A stretch of DNA of 64,000 nt. Source: Sophora flavescens (taxonomy: Eukaryota; Streptophyta; Magnoliopsida; Fabales; Fabaceae). A model generated the notes under the pieces. That model made no database searches, had not been told where the DNA came from, and worked only from the letters and a program-made list of their open reading frames with translations. Of this stretch, positions 57,876 to 64,000 are shown piece after piece. Numbering within the stretch: the first letter of the stretch is position 1; each line of letters starts with the position of its first letter. The stretch lies in NCBI GenBank assembly GCA_030762895.1, contig CM061069.1, positions 85,569,548 to 85,633,547 of the forward strand. Reading direction: 5' to 3'. A program made the position numbers and the translations under genes.

Positions 57876-59533
57876 GGACAATATAACCACAATTAAATTA
57901 ACAACTCGTCCTTAATCCTGGAATAGCTAGGTTCGGCCACTTAATTCAAATGAGGGTTAAAGTTCTTTTCTCAACCTAAGCTTTTGGAAACTAGTTACTT
58001 AGGTCCTAGGTAGCTTAGATAAATTGTCATAACATAAAAATATGAACAAAATATTTCAATCCATGTTTTTGCTAAGTTTCGGCCTTCCTATAAAAATTAG
58101 GTTAGTAACTTTTGTTGAATCTAAACTCTTGGATTTAAGCTATACGACTATTATTGAACTTAAATCAAGTGTAAGCTTTCAAAAACAACAACAAAATATC
58201 AACTCCCATTTCCTACATAGGTTCGGCCAATACATGAAATTTAGGATAGAAAACTTTGTTGAAGTTAAACTTTTAGATTAAGATCATATAGAGAGTAAAG
58301 AGTATGAAACAAGTGGGAGAATTGAGAAATGACACAACAACATCATACTCTCTTTTTCACGTAGGTTCGGCCTCAATTATAAGATAGGGAAGGAAAATGT
58401 ATTTTTTATCACATGCTCTTGGATAATAAAAGTAGTAAACATAGCTTGATCATAGAAATTGGTTTCACGTTTTTATGATTTTTCTACAATTGTTTATAAT
58501 TATTTGAAGTTCTAGATCTAGAAATGGAAACTCATTAAATATGGAGAATAAGAACTTAAGAATGGAAGGAGATGATCAAGGATCATCATGTTACTTCAAG
58601 TGTTTTAAAGCAATGAAGAAAGAGTAATGATCTTGGCAAGATTTAATCAAGTATGAACTTGTGTTCTTGAAGAAGAAAATGGAGTTTATGTGTCAAGTTA
58701 TGAAGAAAATGCAAGAGATGAAGAATGAAATGGGGAAGGGGGGACTACGGCTTCAAGAGGGTTTCTTTTATAGGGGAAGGCTTATGCCTTGTTTGGCTTG
58801 TTAGCTTTTAGATTAATAGGTTTTGTGATGCCTTAACAAATATCTAATTAACTATGGTTAATAATTAACTTAACTAAGGTTACTTTTGTTAACTAGGGTT
58901 AAAATTCATGTGGCTCATATTGGATGGAGGTGTGGCTGCTCCTTGTCCACACAAATATGTGTCTCACAATCGATGGAGGTGTCGCTGCCTTAGAACCACA
59001 TATTACAGTGCCAAACTTGTAAATAAGAAGTGGCATTTTTGAAATTATCTAGATAGTAAAAGTAAATATATGAAAACCATTATGACGTGGATAGGATCGT
59101 CATAAATACTCGTCACATCGGACACTCAAGTGAAAATAAGTATCTCGACTCCCGATTCTGCTCCGTATTTTCCTTGTCTCAGGTCCTCGCACGCGATTCT
59201 CACATTTGGCCCCGCACAAAATAATCAAATATTTTTTTTTCGAAATTTGTTAAAATAGCCAGCATTCTTGCAAATGCTATAAAACCACTAATGGTACCAG
59301 TCTCGAGTCATGATTAGGTCTTTTGATCAGTAAATTCTTACAGTCAGTGAAATCTTAGATCAAGCTCCATCTGAGTTTTCAACCGCAAATCTCCCTGAAA
59401 CTTCAAGTTTTTAAACAAATCATGAAAATAGCTCTGGCTAAACCAAAATCATCATTTAAGACTCAAATCATAAATATATTCATTTATATATTCATTTCTG
59501 ATATATGAAAAACAGAAAAATCGGGTTGTTACA
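57876..59533 (-). mobile_element. Element H: left LTR, part 2
   Basis: Resumes with 'ggacaatataaccac', matching the right LTR from about 62262, and ends GGGTTGTTACA at 59533. Contains U3 palindromes (59331-59375). Confidence 0.88.
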
Positions 59534-60870
59534 TTACTACCCCTCTAAAAAAAATAATTCTGTCCTCAGAATTTGTTGACTCAAAACTAGGTAACATCTT
59601 ACAAATGTTTCTTATGCTAAAGATCCTACATCATATTTCTCATCGCTGTCTTCCCTTAAGTGATAGCGGTAACTTTGTAACAGAATTTATCCTTATATCA
59701 TTCTATTATCCTCGAACTTATCCATTACTACATCCTGTTCATTGTCCATAACTTCTCAACTTACTCCATCATCCTTAAAGGACGTAATCAAAGCTTAATC
59801 AATTTTTTATAATACAGATCCACTGGAAAACTCGATTTCAATATCTAACTCTTACATTTAACACCTAGATCCATACTACCTTAACTTCGAATCACAATCT
59901 TAGTTCCTTAGAGTGTGTTCCACTATTCCGGATTACCTCAATATTACACAAGAGCTTATCTCTTTCTGCTCATATTCATCTTAGGTGAAATTACTATATC
60001 CACTTCCGTTCATTCTTCCCAAGCTCATACGATCCATCTTAACTACGAACATTAATCATTACCCTAAATTCCTGAATGATACTATGCTTCAATCAACATT
60101 TGACTTATAATAATTGTCTCACCCACTGATATTGATCTTAAGGGTTCAATCCTACCATTCACAACTATACCTCGACAAAACTCCCATCATTTACTATTTT
60201 TCCTACTATGAGGAAACAATACTTAGATACTACACCTAGATTATATGTTGCTCAATCGAGTCTTCATTCCAATCCATACCCATCAGATTAACATACCTAA
60301 TTATAACTATTATCCTCAAATCCGATTTTAACATTTCTGACAACTATTCCCAATCACTCTAAACTTAACATGATCATTCTTTAACTCTATTTATCACCTC
60401 AAAACATCTTTGCAACAATCTAACAACCTTACTTTAGATTATCCTTTCTTACCAAATTCAACTTATAATCCTAAATTCACAATCAAATCCACAACTATCA
60501 CCATCATCTCAAAAATAAAAGGCTAGAAAGCTTCAACCAAATCAATCCTATACTAGTTAAGCTCCAAACCAATTTGTTATCTCTTTATTATTTTCAAAGA
60601 CTACCCATACTATCCAAATATATCAAGCACTTAAGATAAACTTCCCTTAATAACAATTATCCCATAACAATTTATCCTTTCACTTTTCTCGATTTTAAAC
60701 AAGTATATAAATACAATATGTCATACCAATGTTAGTTATCGTATTGAGTTCGGACACACTACCCAACTTCTAAGCATAGTTAAAATCCGATGTGGATTCA
60801 ACTAGACACGGCCAGTAACAACAACCTAGACCTCACAGTCCGATTAGAATCGAACCGCTCTGATACCAAA
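59534..60870 (-). mobile_element. Element H: non-coding interior (1.34 kb)
   Basis: Polypurine tract on the minus strand next to the left LTR (AGAGGGGTAGTAA) and primer site at 60857-60868 (minus) next to the right LTR. No reading frame of note; AT-rich with many short polypyrimidine stretches. LARD-like, or an old, eroded remnant. Confidence 0.82.
60857..60868 (-). promoter_or_regulatory. Element H primer binding site (tRNA-Met)
   Basis: GCTCTGATACCA on the plus strand, two bases from the LTR start at 60871. Confidence 0.9.
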
Positions 60871-63800
60871 TGAGACACCCTGTTGTACCCAGTTGTGCCA
60901 ATAATTATTTATTAATCTTAATCGCATACTTAACGTTAAAATATGTAAAAATTAAAAACTTAAATAAAAAATTTGAAATTTGAAAGTTAAAGCATCACAC
61001 TTTATAGATATAATACATACACCATATATGTCTTGCATCAGAGTTATCAAAACACTGTATATGGTATCCTATCAGTAGGATCCCTTGCAGGTACATACTT
61101 ACACAAATTATTACAGTCAGCGGAAAATAAACGTCTTATAAGACTCACTGGCCCTAGACACTAAACTACATCGATGGAATTCACAGCTCTTCCTATCGCG
61201 TCTGGTTCATATGGAGTTTCATCTAGTTCCTCGGCAACTGGTTCCTTCATCGGGTCTTCTCAAACGGTCACGTGATAAAATATATACCAAGTACAGAAAA
61301 TAAGGGTTAAGAAACATTTCTATCATCATAAGCGGAAAAAAGTCATAGCATATCATACAATAAATGTCACAGACCAATAACTTTCGAACGCATCAAATTC
61401 TAAACAAGTATTAGTCCAAAATGGTCCAGTGCCAAGAATATAGAAATGCGTCAAGGAGTATCAGTCCAAAACGGTCCAGTGCCAAGAACATGCGAACTCG
61501 TCAAGGAATATCATTCCATAACAGTCTGGTGCCAAGAACATTCGAACGCGTCAAGAACTAAAGAGTTATTACGATAGTCTACCTCGGCATCCACATTCAT
61601 AGGGTACTCACCCGTAATATTCGATATCCTAAAGTAGGATATCCTGACCTCGTGTGTTCCGCTCACACGACTGTGAATAACAATACACACACATGAATCT
61701 CACTAACCCATATTAATAACATCCTAATGCCTTAACCTTCCATGAAAGCCTTAACACATATTCCATGTCACACTTCCTTTTTAAAATAACTCATTTAGGT
61801 TAAGCACCTCTAAGTCACCATTATCCTCACACCTAAACCAACAATTATCTCCCGAACAACATATATCTTTACTTAAATCCACTAAGCACAAATATTAAAA
61901 TCAGTCAGATGATGCATAACACAGTCAATCATAAATATTCAAATACCACAAAATATCACATAAGCAATTCAATAATTAATAATTATAAATTCAATCAACC
62001 TCAGATAAGATAAAATCATCCTAATGTCGATAAACCTACAATCCCCGAATCACCATTGGTTTTACAGAAAAGGTTTCCAATGTGATTTTGGTCTTGTTGA
62101 TTACTCAACTACTAGTAGGGTTTAGGTCACCCTACACAATTATTATAGAATATACTACGTATCATTTCCGACGGTAGATTGGTTCTTTCCCCCACATGGG
62201 TTATCATCGGAATTCTGAAATTGACATTCCTCGTTATCACGTCACCGATTTCACCTTCAACCAACAATATAACCACAATTAATTCAACAACTCATCCTCA
62301 ATCCTAGAATAGCTAGGTTCGGCCACTTAATTCAAATGAGGGTTAGAGTTCTTTTCTCAACCTAGGCTTTGGGATACTAGTTACTTAGGTCCTAGGTAGC
62401 TTAGATAAATTGTCATAACTTAAAAATATGAAAAAAATATTTCAATCCATGTTTTTACTAAGTTTTGGCCTTCCTAGAAAAATTAGTTTAGGAACTTTTG
62501 TTGAATCTAAGCTCTTGGATTTAAGCTATACAACTATTATTGAACTTAAATCAAGTGTTAACTTTCAAAAACAACAATAAAACATCAACTCCTCTTTCCT
62601 ACATAGGTTCGGCCAATACATGAAATTTAGGATAGAAAACTTTGTTCAAGTTAAGCTTTTAGATTAAGATCATATAGAGAGTAAAGAGTATGAAACAAGT
62701 GTTAGAATTGAGAAATGACACAACAACATCATACTGTCTTTTTCACCTAGGTTCGGCCTCAATTAGAAGATAGGGAAGGAAAATGTTTTTTTTAGTACAA
62801 TCTCTTGGATAATAAAAGTAGTAATCATAGCTTGATCATAGAAATTGGTTTCACATTTTTATGATTTTTCTAAAATTTTATAGAATTATTTGAAGTTCTA
62901 GATCTAGAAATGGAAACTCATGAAATATGGAGAATAAGAACTTAAGAATAGAAGGAGATGATCAAGGATCATCATGTTACCTCAAGTGTGCGAAGGAAAT
63001 GAAGAAAGAATAATGATCTTGGCAAGATTTAACCAAGAGAGAACTTGTGTTCTTGAAGAAGAAAATGGAGTTTATGTGTTAAGTTATGAAGAAAATGCAA
63101 GAGATGATGAGTGAAATGGGGAGGGGTGGCTACGGCCTCAAGGGGGTTTCTTTTATAGGGGAAGGCTAATGCCATGTTTGGCTTGTTAGCTTTTAGATTA
63201 ATAGGTTTTGTGATGCCTTAACAAATATCTAATTAACTATGGTTAATAATTAACTTAACTAAGGTTAATTTTGTTAACTAGGGTTAAAATTCATGTGACT
63301 CATATTGGATGGAGGTGTGGCTACTCCTTGTCCACACAAATATGTGGCTCACAATCGATGGAGGTGTGGCTGCCTTAGAACCACATTACAGTGGCAAACT
63401 TGTAATTAAGAAGTGGCATTTTTGCAATTATCTAGATCGTAAAAGTAAATATATGAAAATCATTCTGACGTGGATAGGATCGTCATAAATACTCATCACA
63501 TCAGTCACTCGATTGAAAATAAATATCTCGACTCCCGATTCTACTCCGTATTTTCCTTGTCTCAGGTCCTCTCACGCGATTCTCGAAATTTGGCCCCGCA
63601 CCAAATAATAAAATATTTTTTTTCTAAAATTGTTAAAATAGCCAGCATTCTTGCAAAGGCTTTAAAACCACTAATGGTTCCAGTCTCGAGTCATGATTAG
63701 GTCTTTTGATTAGTAAATTCTTATTGTCAGTGAAATCTCGGATCAAGCTCCATCCGAGTTTTCAACTACAAATCTCCCCGAAACTTCAGGTTTTTAAACA

Positions 63801-63916
63801 AATAATGAAAATAGCTCTGGCTAAACTAAAATCATCATTTAAGACTCAAATCATAAATATATTCATTTATATATTCATTTCTGATATATGAAAAATAGAA
63901 AAATCGGGTTGTTACA
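60871..63916 (-). mobile_element. Element H: right LTR, complete (3046 bp)
   Basis: Plus strand TGAGACACCCTGTTGTACCC to GGGTTGTTACA. Includes tandem repeats (61375-61560), the acidic frame remnant (about 61161-61270), a possible TATA (about 63151, minus) and U3 palindromes with a perfect stem CTCGGAT/ATCCGAG (63737-63758). Confidence 0.9.
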
Positions 63917-64000
63917 TTACTACCCCTCTAAAAAAAATAATTATGTCCTCGGAATTTGTTGACTCAAAACTAGGTAACATCTTACAAATGTTTCTTATGC
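63917..64000 (-). mobile_element. Element H: second copy of the interior begins
   Basis: After the right LTR the sequence repeats 59534-59616 almost base for base ('ttactacccctctaaaaaaa', 'ggtaacatcttacaaatg'). So the order is LTR-interior-LTR-interior, continuing outside the window. Confidence 0.88.

Noticed and set aside
1..64000. A host protein-coding gene
   Set aside because: Every sizeable frame could be assigned to a mobile element or to low-complexity sequence, apart from F (38792-39903), which remains unplaced.

Overview
This 64 kb window is plant nuclear DNA made almost entirely of nested transposable elements. I found no host gene, tRNA gene, true rRNA gene or CRISPR array. AT-richness, plant-type introns, tRNA-Met primer sites, SIRE/Maximus-type Ty1-copia elements, chromodomain Ty3-gypsy elements with 3-4 kb LTRs, a Cassandra element and a CACTA element with CACATCGGTT palindromes point to a dicot, probably a legume. 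The species is an inference I cannot confirm.

Left part. Element A (1-4850) is a SIRE-like copia relic: an LTR tail joined directly to RT-RNase H, a motif-rich spacer, ORF3, and the first 245 bp of a 3' LTR. It abuts C, a minus-strand gypsy chromovirus (left LTR 4851-7681, pol and gag 7720-12081, right LTR 12267-34249). C's right LTR is split by B, a complete SIRE-type copia element (12506-30207; LTRs about 1.5 kb). B's ORF3 is split by E, a CACTA transposon (20419-26297) with a 3-bp GTT duplication and an 11-exon gene. A foldback MITE (33042-33402) also lies in C's right LTR. C itself sits in the 5' LTR of D (34250-38791), a gypsy-like element with 3.1 kb LTRs and only 255 bp between them. 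D lies in F, an unrecognised minus-strand reading frame (38792-39903).

Right part. G, a gypsy element (from 39904, gag at 45153-46784), also lies in F. Into G went K (solo LTR, 41112-44814), a Cassandra TRIM with a 5S-derived promoter (45518-46347), and H (from 46785 past the window end). H is a minus-strand element with a 1.3 kb non-coding interior, arranged LTR-interior-LTR-interior. H's left LTR holds I, a solo LTR of C's family, which in turn holds a LINE fragment and J, a gypsy element with internal deletions. Both sides reach about five nesting levels.

The most interesting signals are inside the long gypsy LTRs. Several families (C/I, J, D, G) share a gene-like layout: a TATA motif, a leader, a splice-donor block, an interval of about 1.5-1.8 kb, then a short reading frame. 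The donor block is close to GTAAGGGGAG in C, I and J. C and I share a protein reading frame inside the LTR. In C, I, J and D the putative intron carries hairpins whose stems differ in sequence yet mostly stay paired while the loops are conserved. D also carries an array of GC-rich palindromes. These patterns were read by eye; folding, alignment and RNA data would be needed to confirm them.
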